DNA from: Cucumis sativus
Taxonomy: Eukaryota; Streptophyta; Magnoliopsida; Cucurbitales; Cucurbitaceae
Reading direction: 5' to 3'
Length of the DNA stretch: 64,000 nucleotides
Assembly (NCBI RefSeq): GCF_000004075.3
Contig: NC_026660.2
Location: forward strand, 8,122,001 to 8,186,000
Made by a program: the position numbers and the translations under genes. Of this stretch, positions 11,077 through 22,532 are shown piece after piece. Under the pieces are notes generated by a model. It saw only the letters and a list, made by a program, of their open reading frames with translations, was not told the origin of the DNA and searched no databases. How positions within the stretch are numbered: the stretch's first letter is position 1; each line of letters starts with the position of its first letter.

Positions 11077-13571
11077 TTATAACTCATCTTTGAAGCTCTC
11101 CATCGGTTTGTCACCGTCGTAAGAAGCATAAGCCTTGATTATTGACTCATACACCTCAATGCCTTTCAAATACTCGGCTTGGTTTAGAAACTGGAACAAA
11201 TGAACATATTAATGACTTAGAAAACAATGCAGTTCAATGTCAGCCCACAAAAACGACCAACCAGATCCATATCCGAAAACTCCAAAAATTAAAATGAAGG
11301 TAAAGGAATACAGTGGTTTAGCTGCTCAGTTTATCAATTAATTTACTATGATCAATCAACATCTCAACCTACGGTAAAAAAGTTAAGCGAAGGCAAACTA
11401 TGACAAAAATTTATGCTACCACCCAACTTAAAAGTTTCTGCTGGAACTGAAGAACGGAGGAATAAGATTCTCACCTCATTATGGTCATGAAGAAGAATAG
11501 GAGTGTTGACCATTGGAGAGAAGCCGATTGCAGGGAGGCCAAGATTTCGAAAGTATCGGGCGTCCGTTGAAGCAGGAAAGATTTCTGGGTTTGCAAGTTT
11601 TCCATTCGCATTTCTTACAGCTTCTTCAAGAAGATTCCACCTTGGATTGGATTTGTCAATAGCAGTAAGAGCTGGTTTCCCAAACTTGTTGTAAATAGAC
11701 TCCTTCTGCTTAAACTGCAACAATCAAGCACAAGGAAAGATATGAGAGGAAGAATTTACATTGTAAAAGTGATAGTGGAATTAGCATAGTCTGTACAAGT
11801 CATAGTGGTAAGAATTTTTTAAGCAAATATTTGAGTTTGAGTCCGCTGTGTATTGGACATCCATCACTCCACCACTTGTTGGATAGATGTTCTACACTGC
11901 ATTTGTAACACATTTTATCATTTTAAACATAGAAAAACGAATTTATAATGCAAAGTCATTGAAAATTAGATATAATAACATATATTCGAGTATATATGTC
12001 CATTATTTGTGTCTTTGCTCCTTAGAATACATGCTGTGATTGTATTCCACGCTTCTTAGGCCAGAATCAAAAGATCCCTAAATTGTTACCTCAAACGTCA
12101 TATTACGAGAGGCTGGTGCCCATTCCTCTGCAATTCGTCTCTCAAGAGACTCTGGATTTGTAGTTGGTGGGACGCGAACGTCAAAACCAGCCTCAGCTTC
12201 AGATGGCTGCAGATTCATGACAAAGCCCTGGTAGAAAAGTAGAGTAAGCCATCAGGTTATAATGGCAACAGGATTTCATAAGCATAAAGATTCTTTTGTA
12301 TGACACAGAATATCAACAAAATAGTCTGTCATGACATCCAACATAATAAAACCAACATAAAAAATTCAACCAAGACATTCTTGATTGATATAATAACCCA
12401 AATATTCTATTATTTCAACCGTCAAAACCATTGCTTTTGAAGTTCAACTTGGAACTCAAACGAAAAATAGGACAATACTAATAAATTCTAGCCAAATTGC
12501 CTGATACAATGATTGAACTAATACTCAAATGAAGAATGATAGTTTCATCTATTAGTGCTAGAAGGATTACAGCTAAAAGCATTCATGGAGAAACAAGTTT
12601 CAAAGATGAGCTCACAGTAGGAGATGGAATGCCAGATTTTAAGAAGACCATGTTGACAGAGACCACATCTCCTTCAGTCTTCAAACCAGCTTTGATCAGA
12701 TCAAACTGTGAAGCTCTAAACCTTCTGACAGTCTCAATGCTTTTGAAAAGATTCTCCAAGGCAGTGTTATCATAAAGCCTAGCTCCATGACCTGGGGCTC
12801 CCACTGCCTTGATCACCAACCACCAGGGGCTCTTTTCCCCATAAAACACCCTATAATTCTCACCCGGAGAAGGCAACCCTGATGATTTTCGAACAACATT
12901 AGTCTAAACATGCGAAGCACACAAGGATGAAAGAAACTCACCCATCAGAAAAATCAGCAAAAAGGGGTGCACTCGGAACCTTCATCAAGCACAATGGCGA
13001 CATTCAATTTCTTGAACTCATCGGATTCAGCAAATTTCTCAGCACCACCATGGCCACCAATTTCTTCATCCGGGACAAAAGATAAATAAACAGAGCGCAG
13101 AGGCTGAAATCCAGATGCCTTCAAACGCCGAATAGCCTCAAGGTACTGCATCCCAACGCACTTCATATCCTGAGACCCTCTTGCATAGATATTGCCATGG
13201 GAATCGATATGAGCTCCAAGAGGAGGGTGCGTCCATTTTTTATGCTCAGCTGGAACAACATCGGTATGCGAATTGAGGAGAATGGAAGGGAGTTCAGGGT
13301 TGGAACCAGGCCATTTGAGAATGACCAGAGGCTTGCCCTCGACGAATTCAATTGTGTGAGATTCAAGGGAGAGCGATTTGGCCTGAGAAATGATGAAATC
13401 AGCAGCCTCATAGTATTGGGGGCTGGGTTGGACGGTATTAATCTGAAGGTATTGTTGAAACCTGGATATGATTGCAGAGGGAGACGATGGGTCCTGTTCG
13501 GAAGTAGAAATTGATAGAAAGAAGAAGAGAGTTATTATGGAAAGGAGAAAATGGAGAGATTTGAAATTCAT
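11077..13571 (-). CDS. ACY1: Aminoacylase-1 (N-acyl-L-amino-acid amidohydrolase, M20 family)
   Basis: Five minus-strand exons join in phase: 13571-12980, 12878-12616, 12227-12090, 11714-11475 and 11190-11077 (448 codons plus TAA). All introns are GT-AG. The product is a zinc amidohydrolase of peptidase family M20 that removes acyl groups from N-acetylated amino acids. Visible metal and catalytic positions are H102 and D104 (NSHTDVVP), D135 (RGSQDMK), E169/E170 (FVPDEEIGG), E197 (VLDEG) and the distal His in HDHNE (407-411). The dimerisation or lid domain is in exons 2-3 (APGHGARLYDN). Residues 1-24 are a hydrophobic leader (LLSIITLFFFLSIST) that looks like a signal peptide, so a secretory or vacuolar location is inferred. 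Length matches plant ACY1-like proteins. I see no lesion. A 618-base ORF that runs past the exon 1 donor is an artefact of intron read-through. Confidence 0.93.
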
Positions 13572-13934
13572 GGCTCAGATTCAGAAGGACCCTGGTACAA
13601 TTAAGTTCAATAACTATTGAGAAATTGGAATGGAGAAGAGAAAGGGTGGGGTTAAGAGAAGACGACAGAGGTCCATTCTGCCATTGATATTGGGGAGATG
13701 GGATAATGATGAAATTTGAGCTAAAACCCCCACTTCAATAGTAACCAAAAGCTGGGCCATCGATTCACAAAGAAACAATGAAAGATTTCAAGGGCAGAAA
13801 AACAACCAAATTTTAAAAAAGTTTTATAGGCATTTTTTTCAAAAATAGAACAAACTCCCCCAATATTTACACAACAATTTAAACGAAGAAAAAGTTCACA
13901 AGCAAATAACAAAAATACCTTCACCCTCAATAGT
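13572..13934. other. Aminoacylase 5' flank
   Basis: This is the likely promoter and 5' UTR of the minus-strand aminoacylase. It has purine-rich sequence just before the ATG (13600-13660). No clear TATA box is visible at the expected distance. From about 13800 the sequence begins to resemble the edge of the repeat that follows (TTTTTTTCAAAAATAGAACAAA). Confidence 0.35.
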
Positions 13935-14570
13935 CACATATGGTGACAAAATGATTTTGTATTCAATTTAAACAATCTCGTACCAAATCTAAACGAACTT
14001 GTACTAAACAATATTGTACCTCTCTACTTAGTCTAAATGATTTTGTAGCAAGTCTAAACGGTCGTGTACCCTTGCACCAAGTCTAAACGGTCGTGTACCA
14101 AGTCTAAACAATCTTGTACAATTGTACCCAACCTAACCTAAACGATATTTTATCCTACGATCTTGTACCAAATCAAAACCATCTATGAGTGATTGTGATC
14201 TATCTCTATCTATCTGATTAACAACGGATCGTTCAAATATTGGTACACGATTGTTTAGATCATGTACCAATATCATTTAAATCATTTACCAAGAAGAAAA
14301 ACAAAATGAGAAAGAAACAAGAAGGAAGAAATGCATAAAAGAAATGAAGAAATTGATAAATATTTACCTAAATAATCATAATAGTGTAAGATGAAGAAGA
14401 ATTAATAATATGAAGAGAAGAATAAATTGCAAAGAATAAGAAAAAGAAAAATGAGTAAAAGATCATATGCATTATTCAAGGGTAAACTTGAAATTTATGA
14501 AAATATCATGAATTTTTTTATTTTGTTACACGGACCGGTGTTTTGTCATATTTATGAAAATTAACCCGAT
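13935..14570 (+). repeat. Repeat with AAACGATCTTGTACC minisatellite (copy 1)
   Basis: Positions 13960-14300 hold many variants of a unit of about 20 bases, 'GTCTAAACGATCTTGTACCAA' and close forms. Next come a purine-rich GAAGAAG stretch (14290-14450) and a tail with 'GAAATTTATGAAAATATCATG', 'TTTGTTACACGGACCGG' and 'TTTTGTCATATTTATGAAAATTA' (14490-14570). The same three-part order occurs at 55400-56010 and inverted at 56180-56820. The tail resembles an inverted form of TTTTCAAAAATAGAACAAA near 13830, so the unit may be a MITE or fold-back element. No coding capacity was seen. Confidence 0.55.
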
Positions 14571-15255
14571 ATATAACTAAATTACACTAATCTTTTTCAT
14601 AAAAGGTGCTTAAGACTCATCAACACTATCCATCACTATGATTAATGATATATAGAAAAAAATGTCAACTAGACAAATAGCACAAATAGCAAAAATTGAA
14701 GGGTACTGTGTAAAAATAGCAAAATCTTATTTTAATGATAAAAGTGACAGAAATGAAAAATAAAATAATAAATTGTCACGCTTTGCTCCAAACACTTAAC
14801 TAAATATAATCCAAAAAGTGTCTACAACACTATAGAACAATATACAAATTCTCAAAACAAGAGCTTAACAAAGAAATGCCAAAAGCTTTCACAGTCTTCA
14901 ACCCTCAACAATCGCTTAGCTCTTCAACTCGATCGCTGAGCTCCAATCGCTTACCTTTTAACACGGTCACTGATCGCTTATCACTGATAGCTTATCTTTC
15001 AAACAATCACTTACATTTCTAAACGATCTCTTAGCTTCTAATAACCTGGGGAGGGAAAAATTTTAAACATAAATCAACAGACTTAGTGAGTGATATTTTT
15101 TAAAACCTGTTGAGAATGCATTTCATAAATCATTTTCATTTAAACACAGGTTTAATACCTCAATTCATTAAGGTAGTTTAATACACATTAGTCATCTACA
15201 TTCCTTATCGAAGGGATAAGAGTCACGAAAATATTTAACAGAATCATAACTGAAA
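14571..15255. repeat. Non-coding repeat fragment with the conserved box
   Basis: The segment 14890-15045 repeats an 'AATCGCTTAGCTC' theme (variants with ACGATC, GATCGCTGAGC, GATCGCTTATC). It is followed at 15041-15094 by the box AACCTGGGGAGGGAAAAA / TTTTAAACATAAAT / ACTTAGTGAGTGAT shared with 361, 46300 and (inverted) 59434. A TTTTAAAACC-rich tail ends it. Nothing here codes for protein. Confidence 0.4.
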
Positions 15256-15335
15256 TTAGTTGAGATCTAAAAATACTAGTGCATTGGTAAAAGTACAAAA
15301 ACTAATTTCTATAAGGCTAAACACGCTTTCAAAAG

Positions 15336-15394
15336 AAATAAAGAAATTACAGAGAAGAGAAGAAATAAAGAAATTACAGAGAAGAGTAAAAGGC
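15336..15394. repeat. Short exact tandem duplication
   Basis: GAAATAAAGAAATTACAGAG followed by AAGA is written twice back to back within 15336-15394. The two copies are identical or nearly so, which suggests a recent slip or duplication in non-coding DNA. Confidence 0.7.
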
Positions 15395-15569
15395 ACTACG
15401 TTCGTTGACGACTCTATATCTGCCAATGACCAATTTTGAGGCATCCCAGCTTGGAGATCTCCTTATTCTTTGAGTTGAGATTTGTTTGTGGGAACCAAAA
15501 TTGAAAATGAATTTTTAGAGAGAATTTTGTTTTCAAAGAATTCTGCCAAAGTTCTTCAAAAGCTCTCTG

Positions 15570-15765
15570 TAACTCACGTACCTTACCTCATCTTTTACAT
15601 CCTAAAGAACATGGAGTCAGAGAGATTATGGGATACGTGGGAAAACCACCCACGTTCCCTAAATAACTCCCCTACTTAAGGAAGTTATTAATATGTGGGA
15701 AAACCACCTGCGTACCTGACCTCATCTTTTACATCCTGAAGAACAGGGAGTTAGAGAGATTATGG
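15570..15765. repeat. Direct repeat, period about 137 bases
   Basis: CGTACCTTACCTCATCTTTTACATCC and the following GAACATGGAGTCAGAGAGATTATGG (15576-15632) recur with a few changes at 15713-15764. Between them a second pair, 'GTGGGAAAACCACC(C/T)(A/G)CGT', occurs at 15638 and 15696. The duplication ends exactly where the Copia gag fragment begins on the minus strand, so it may mark the insertion or truncation point. Confidence 0.65.
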
Positions 15766-16640
15766 TTTACGACAGTAGTTACAAACAATCTCTGCCAAAT
15801 CTGATTTTCGATGATCATAACTATTACTCTTAACATTGCTATCTATCGCTCGAGGTGCTTGAGGGTTATTGCTCTTACTAAAGAGAGCACTACTAGGTTG
15901 AGGAATAGATACACCGGTCGAAGAGCTTTCAATGCGAAGGACACAAGTGAAAGCATCATCTAATGATGGAAACTTAGAGTTAGAGAGAATTTGTGGTTGC
16001 CATTCCAAATTCAGGTAAGAGTCCATTCAAAAAGATCATATTAGACATCTTCTCTCACTGAGTTTGTTGAACTTTAACATCACGATTCAAAGGTAACAAC
16101 AAGCCAAGCTCGACAGTTATCTTCTTAAGCAGCATAAAGTAGCTGGTAACAGACTCAGCTTTTTGTTCAGCACAAAAAAATTGCATACGAACCTCAAACA
16201 TTCTATGTACTTGCTCCTTACCTGAATATAAAAAATCTAAAAAATCCAGAAGCTTTTTAACAAACTCACAGTGATCAACCAATTCAATTATCTCACTATC
16301 AATGAAGTTTTTTATCTAAAGATATAAACGGGCATCATCACAAAGCCAATCTTTCTTCTGCTTTGCATCTTCTGGGGATCTTCGATCATATGATTATACT
16401 TCTAAAATAGAACAAAATTGTCTGACACCTATGGTAATAATTAGATACATTTAACTTATGTTATGTGATCTTAGAGACTAAGGGAATAACGTTGGAGACT
16501 ACCAAATTTTTTATGTCGGCCATATTGAAGTCACACACTAATTGTAGTCCACACAAACAAAGAAAAAAGTCAATCCAAACCGCTGTAAAATTGGAAGAAA
16601 ACCCAAAAACAATGGCGTAGCCTTTAGTTTTCGTTGAATC
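15760..16640 (-). pseudogene. Copia gag (second family), truncated and broken
   Basis: Minus-strand reading gives QKKDWLCDDARLYL (stop) IKNFIDSEII, 'VDHCEFVKKLLDFLDFLYSG', KEQVHRMFEVRMQFFCAEQ, SVTSYFMLLKKITVELGLLLP, then after a frame break 'QILSNSKFPSLDDAFTCVLRIE' and the zinc-knuckle start CNYCRKP at about 15760. This is the UBN2/retrotran-gag type found in plant Copia elements. The usual knuckle remainder (GHMKRDC) and all pol are missing at the low-coordinate end, where the direct repeat lies. Stops and a frame break between 16055 and 16026 confirm it is dead. Confidence 0.8.
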
Positions 16641-16929
16641 TGAATACTATTTGATAGACCCAACAGCTCCGACTGACCGGAAACAGAGGTTCGAGACAAG
16701 CCTAGAAGATGGAAGTCAAATCGAAGTCCTCATGCGTCGGCGCATGGATGATGTGCAGGGATATTCTGATGACACGTGAAGCTCACACCAGTGTTTCCCG
16801 ACGATCGGCGAATATAGACTTGGGCGGACAGAGGTGGCGCTTCTTATGGTATGGGTGGTGTCGACAAATAGTTAACGGAAGGTAACCTTGGAGGAGAAAG
16901 CTAACGGTCATTCAGAACCCTAATGTCTG

Positions 16930-17115
16930 TGATACCATGTAATCTAGAATTTAGAGAAGTATATTTCTTATTCATCTCGAGTCATATTTATGTAGAGAAC
17001 AAAATAACCCCTAGACACTATGTACAATTACAATAAAGGACATATCTTATAACAATATATCATAAGAGTAAGCTTATGCAACTTTCATAGAATTTGAATA
17101 TCAAACTCCTCATCT
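16930..17115 (-). mobile_element. LTR and primer-binding site of the second Copia fragment
   Basis: On the minus strand, text beginning TGAGATGAGGAGTTTGATATT (about 17117) and running to 'TAAATTCTAGATTACA' is followed by TGGTATCA (16939-16932), the initiator-Met tRNA complement. It sits upstream of the gag fragment in the right orientation. The LTR is short, about 170-180 bases. Its precise 5' end is not certain, because the TG start is only inferred. Confidence 0.5.
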
Positions 17116-17812
17116 CACGCTTCAAATTTGATTTTCAATTGATCCTTCAAGCTCGAAAGTAGCTTTTAAATGATACTCAAGTAGAATTCACCGTTAGTTG
17201 ATGTAGCGGACAAATGAGGTTACCTCCTAAAACGTTATCCAAATTTGGCCCAAAACGATATTATATGGATTCACACCCTAGTAATAAGAGTCTTGAAAAA
17301 ACTAACAAAAAAATAAATGGAATATAGTTTAAAAGAGAATGACATCCACATTACCTGTTCTGGGGAACAGTTCTGGATTTGAAGAAGCCCAATTCCCCAT
17401 TAAGCAAGTAGGTCTCAGGCAAAGAAAAAAAAAGTTCCCAACTGCTGGAAGAACTAAATAGCTTCTCGTCTGGGGTTTTGAAAATTGCTTCTATGGTCAT
17501 CCTTGCAATTAGGATATGGATTTCTCCACTTGTTATGTGTTTACCTTACTTCTTGGTAATGGTATCCAGTGTTCACACACCAATGAGGCCTCACAAGATT
17601 TGCTGTTGCTGCTGTCAAATAATTGCTGATCCCAAATCTGATGAAGTCTCCGATAACGTATTCCGTTTGATTACAACAATCAAACTTCAATAACATGGCT
17701 GATTAACTAGCTTTGAGGAATTGTACAACCCTTGGGTATTCCAAGGCAAAAGAGTCACTCCAAGGAAGCTCTTAGTGTGTTGGAAATAGCTGATAATAGA
17801 CTGACGGTCCTG
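17116..17812. other. PPR gene 3' flank, no separate gene seen
   Basis: The stretch lies downstream of the minus-strand PPR stop. A 71-codon plus-strand frame at 17478-17693 has no recognisable features and is not claimed as a gene. The region may include the 3' UTR of the PPR transcript. Confidence 0.35.
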
Positions 17813-19687
17813 TTACCAGTAATCACCACAAGAGCACACACCACCCCGAAAATGATGGTATCGAATAGGATCTCGAATGACGATTACTCGATTCTCCAAC
17901 TGTGAAACAAGTTTTGCAAAGATATGACAGTCCCCACAGATTCTAAGGTTCTTCCTTATATGAATGGTTTTCTGATTTGGCAAACTCATCAAACCAAACA
18001 CAATTGCCAGTTTCTCGCTGTGGTATTGAAGGGAATCCTCCATCTGTTCTCCTTCAAGATCCTGCAGCACAAAATTTGTATCTGGAACATAACCCAGTCT
18101 CATTAATCTTTGAATTAATTGGCTTAGCTCCCTCTTTATCTCTTCTATTCTTGGATGTGAGTTGTCTCCCAATATAAAAGCATGAACTTGTTTGCTCACT
18201 TCAATCCAGCTGCATCCTGGGTCTTTCTTCACTCCCCTAGTTCTCATCTTCCTCCTAACTTCTGCAACATCTTCCCATTTCTGGGAATTGGCATAAATGT
18301 TCGATAATAATATGTAGGTCCCAGCATCAGCGGGATCCAGTTTCAGGATTTCTTTAGCAGCATATATGGCTAAATCCACATTCTTATGAACTCTGCAAGC
18401 ACCAAGCAAGATTCGCCACGTGACTGCATCTGGTTCATGGTTCATTTCGTGGATCAACTTCACAGCTTCATCAAGCTTTCCAGCTCTACCAAGAAGATCG
18501 ATTATGCAACCATAGTGCTCTCTTCCAGGATCAATCCCAAAATGCTCCTTCATAGATTGAAAATAGTACCATCCATCATTTACAAGCCCGGCATGACTAC
18601 AGGCAAAAAGAACTCCAAGTATAGTGATGTAGTTTGGCTTTGGACCTTTAGATTTCATTGCTTCAAACAATTTGAGTGCGTCCGCACTGAAGCCATTTTG
18701 AGCTAACCCTGCAATCATAGTGCTCCATGAGATGACATCCTTCTCGGTCATCATCCTAGTGAAAAGAAGGTTTGCATCTTCTAGACTGCCACATTTGCAA
18801 TACATATCAAGAAGTGCGTTGTTAAGGATTAGATCCTGATCATACTTCAATACATGGACATGGACTTGTCTTCCCAACTCTAAGAGCGCTAGCCCAGTGC
18901 AGGCTCGCAAAACACTAGTTAATGTAGACTGATCAGCTACAAAATCAGCTCTCTTCATTCTCTTATAAAGATGTAAGGTTTCATCTCCATCACTGTTCTG
19001 AGCAAAACCACCAATTATGGAGTTCCAAACAACCAAATCACCAGTAATCATTTCGTTAAAAACATTCAAGGCATCATGTTGTTCACCCAATTTTGAGTAA
19101 GTGTCGATCAGAGCACTCCTTACAAAGACATCAGATTCCAAACCCACCTTCAATATGCTACCATGTAGCTGCCTGAGATTCAACAAACCATCGCAAGCTC
19201 TCAAAACAGAAGAATACGTATACATATTAGGTCGAACACCTTCTCTAAGCATCAATATCAGAAAATCCAACGCCTTGTGATTAAGATTGGAGTTGGAGTA
19301 AGCAGATATCATAGTCGTCCAAGAGACCACATTCCTGTCAGGCATTTCGTCGAACAGATTCCGGGCTTCATCCAAGAGGCCGAATTTTACGTACATATTA
19401 ATCAGAGTATTGATCAAGAATGTTTTGGGCTCGTAACCATTTGAGAAAACATGCTCATGAACAAGCCGAGCTTGTTGTACAGCCCCACGAACAAGGCAGC
19501 ACTTGATGAGCTCGGAGTAAGTGATTGCATCAGCCGAGAGACGGTTTCTATGCATTGCTTCCATCGCTTTCATAGCTCTTGGAAGATCCCTCTGATAGCA
19601 AAACTTGGTGAACTCGTCGACTAACGAGTGGGCCGACACAGAACAAAAGGTGGGAGCATGGTTCAAGATGGAAGTTGCCCTTCGCAT
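17813..19687 (-). CDS. Pentatricopeptide repeat protein, PLS-E-DYW class (REME1-like)
   Basis: An intronless frame of 624 codons, typical of the plant PPR family. After a short N-terminal region rich in Ser, Arg and His (possible mitochondrial presequence, inferred) come tandem PPR motifs from about residue 50 (ITYSELIKCC, TFLINTLINMY, NVVSWTTMISAYS, VWNSIIGGFAQ, 'DVISWSTMIAGLAQNG'). Then follow E/E+ motifs and a DYW deaminase domain with HSEK (H556, the zinc/catalytic HxE), CGDCH (C584, C587) and a C-terminal CGDYW. Such proteins bind organelle transcripts sequence-specifically and support C-to-U editing. The wording resembles Arabidopsis At2g03880 (REME1, mitochondrial editing) along its whole length, so orthology is likely but unproven. 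Deaminase motifs are intact, so it could be catalytic itself. Confidence 0.93.
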   Translation of the reverse strand: MRRATSILNHAPTFCSVSAHSLVDEFTKFCYQRDLPRAMKAMEAMHRNRLSADAITYSELIKCCLVRGAVQQARLVHEHVFSNGYEPKTFLINTLINMYVKFGLLDEARNLFDEMPDRNVVSWTTMISAYSNSNLNHKALDFLILMLREGVRPNMYTYSSVLRACDGLLNLRQLHGSILKVGLESDVFVRSALIDTYSKLGEQHDALNVFNEMITGDLVVWNSIIGGFAQNSDGDETLHLYKRMKRADFVADQSTLTSVLRACTGLALLELGRQVHVHVLKYDQDLILNNALLDMYCKCGSLEDANLLFTRMMTEKDVISWSTMIAGLAQNGFSADALKLFEAMKSKGPKPNYITILGVLFACSHAGLVNDGWYYFQSMKEHFGIDPGREHYGCIIDLLGRAGKLDEAVKLIHEMNHEPDAVTWRILLGACRVHKNVDLAIYAAKEILKLDPADAGTYILLSNIYANSQKWEDVAEVRRKMRTRGVKKDPGCSWIEVSKQVHAFILGDNSHPRIEEIKRELSQLIQRLMRLGYVPDTNFVLQDLEGEQMEDSLQYHSEKLAIVFGLMSLPNQKTIHIRKNLRICGDCHIFAKLVSQLENRVIVIRDPIRYHHFRGGVCSCGDYW

Positions 19688-21840
19688 GGCTTATGGAAGG
19701 ATTAAAAACACAAAAGAGGTAAATTTAAATCATCCATGAAAAGGAGATTCGAAGCTGATAAGCACAAGTTTGTAAAAAAATGGGATGTGGCTGGATTCTC
19801 ACTCCAAATTGCATCATTCGTGAAAAGGAGGAAAGCCAATAATAATAGCTTTTGTGTGGAAAGGGAGTAATGGGATAGGAAACAGGGGATGAGAAGTTGA
19901 GATAGAAAATGTTGTGGAAAATAAAATTGTTGGTAGAGAAGTTCGTGGAAGAAGTGAAGGCAGAAGTGGAAGCTGATGTTGAAAATAGAATGAGAAAGGA
20001 GGAAGAAAAGCAACTCAGTGACCGGGAACGATGGAACGCCCAGCTATCACGCCGAGAGGTACTTTCAAATGCTCAACTCTTTTAATTCTCGATCGTTCCC
20101 TAAAATTAATCCCACGCCATAGTGTGTAACACAATCATGAAGATTATATTTCATACATAGTTTCCAAGGGCAAACCACCAAAAATTCCTTCCTTTTCTTC
20201 TTCAAAGCTTTTGATCGGAAAAACTAGATTGGATGTGCATTTTAAAATGTTCAGATTTTGTTCGAGATGAGTCATTAGACTGGTTGGGGCATAAACTATG
20301 CTATATATAATTGGTGGGAACTTTGAGTGTTATTTCAATCATTTTCCTTTTAATTTAGTGTTAAATAAGATTTGAATTTCAATTTGGGATATTTCTAAAA
20401 TTCACCATTATTACTTACTAAATCTAGATTTTTGGAGTTTCACCAATCTTTTGATTGATATTTGAATTTTGGCACCAAATTGAAATTTTTGTGTATGAAA
20501 AATGCTTATTATAAGATGTTCTTAAGCAATTAAGTGTTGATTAGTACGTTATTCAGTCTTTTCCTTTAATTTGAAAAAACAATACTTCTAGATGTAAACG
20601 GACTCCATTCTTAACTCACCAAGAATCCATTCTTAACCTTTTGGAGTGCACTTAGGAGGGGCCTATAAGTTTGTATTCCACTGTTTCACACCTATCATAA
20701 AGATTCTTAGTTTAAAAAATTAGATATCTATTTACGATAGTCTTTCCTTTAATAAACTATAAAAGGTTTAAACAATCACTTCATGGTTGAATCGAATAAT
20801 CAGTTTCAAGTTCAAATGACTTAAAAGATTGATGGACCTCGAAGTTGTTGTAACTTGCTAGACGCAAGAAAATTGCATAATGCGATCTCCCCTTGCAAGC
20901 ACAATCACAGACAAGAGGACATCAATTTCAAGCTCATTCATGGGCTAAATGAGTAATCAGGTTTGGACGAACATATCGTGTGGAGTCTGACGGAGGTGTG
21001 GAAAGATGGAGAGTGATGACTCTAAATAAACTTTTAGTGCCTATGCACACTATACTTGATGACAGTGGCTCCATACCCTAAAAGTAGGACTCCTGCTGGA
21101 GGTGATCCACGAATGAAGACTTATAATACATGCACTCAATAAATCTCGTACGCAAACACTTATTTGCATCGCAACTACTAGAAAGAACCACTAAGTCACT
21201 CAACAAATAGTCTAGTCAAATGGTGGTTCAAATCTTAATCGAGACTGAGCTTCCAAAGCTCTATGTTGTTGGAAAACTCCGCTTCTCTCTGAAAACCTTC
21301 CAAAATATATAATTGCTCAGAAATTTTCCACTACGTTTATTCATCTTTATAGGAATCAAGTTCACGCGAAAGGAAATTTTCAAGCAATCAACTTGCTTAC
21401 CTTTATACTTAGTTCCACTTTTTTCGAATAAAAAGAAGCTTAAGAATTCATTAACTGTGGATATATTTAGGTTATATGAAAGTTTTTTTCTTTTAGGTGT
21501 TATCGAAGGACCTATTTATTTTTCAATAAAAAAGCAGTCAGAAGGATTTGAAATTTTAACCTAATGGTGAAGAACACACATCTTAACAAGTTCCGTTTAT
21601 ATTAGTTATAATATTGCTTTAAAGATTACAAATTCAGTGGTAGTAAAAAATTTACAATTTAGTCAATTTTATTCATATGGATTGATAAAATATGATAATA
21701 TGATTTGAAAAAACTGTAAAAAATAGTTAAGAAGATTGATAAGTGTATCATTATTGTATGTTTGAGAGAGGTGTATGAACAGTTTCATAAATCATAATAG
21801 TGACTAAATTATAGAAAAGAAAAAAAGAAAATGATGGTTG
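19688..21840. other. Intergenic DNA between PPR and transporter genes
   Basis: The first 300 bases or so are PPR promoter and 5' UTR. The rest is AT-rich. An 83-codon plus frame at 21313-21564 has no recognisable motif and biased, low-complexity composition, so it is not claimed. Confidence 0.35.
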
Positions 21841-21858
21841 TGATTTTAATTTATTCAG

Positions 21859-22144
21859 GCAGAGGTTGCAAGGCAAGAGTTAATATTGAGAATGGAGAAA
21901 GAAGAGTTTGAAAAAGAGAAAATGGAGGTTCTTAAAGGAGGAACTGCAATCATCCAACACAACGAAGATGGAGCTCTTGAAATCATTCATAATGGTGACA
22001 AATACCGATGCCTCAGATTTGCAAAAGCTAACAAATGATTATAATAAATATTCCAACTTGAAACAAATATTGCTTAAGTCTGTCTTAAACCCTGTTGAAC
22101 TTATATTAAAATTGGGAAGTCTAGTTAATTCTTATGCAAACTGA
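21859..22144 (+). other. Possible coiled-coil gene fragment
   Basis: After an acceptor-like TTTATTCAG (21851-21859) one frame reads AEVARQELILRMEKEEFEKE and continues Lys/Glu-rich for about 30 codons. The frame then changes to an ORF ending at 22144 (ELLKSFIMVTNTDASDLQKL...). The sharp Glu/Lys heptad-like pattern suggests a captured coiled-coil exon. I cannot name the parent. It may be a pseudogene piece or chance composition. Confidence 0.2.
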
Positions 22145-22532
22145 ATAGGTAAAAATTTGCGGTATCTATATGTATAGTTTTTACCAACACCATTTCAAAA
22201 CCCCAAGAACTTGACATTCTACAACTGCTTCAGATATCGCCCACCATCATCCATAAATCCGATAGCTTAACCAGGTGGAGCTTGAATTCCCCAGCGCACT
22301 AGGACTCGAGGGTTGAATCTTACTTCTTTTTTTTTTTTTTTTTCCCTTTTTTGTAACAATTGCTTTTTCTTATATGCCAATCAACTGTTATCTAGCTTGT
22401 AGTTAGAATCCATAATTCCTCAGCTAACCAATTGAAACATATGATGGGGCAAAAACAACAGGAGAGCAGTACCCCTAATACAATGATATAAAAGGAACAG
22501 TAGTTGTTTGGATTACCCATTCAAAGCTGTCA

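Noticed and set aside
13163..13514. Two further frames overlapping aminoacylase exon 1
   Set aside because: They are shadows in other frames of a gene that reads cleanly and keeps the metal ligands.
17478..17693. 71-codon plus frame after the PPR gene
   Set aside because: No domain, and it lies in the likely 3' UTR region of the minus-strand gene.
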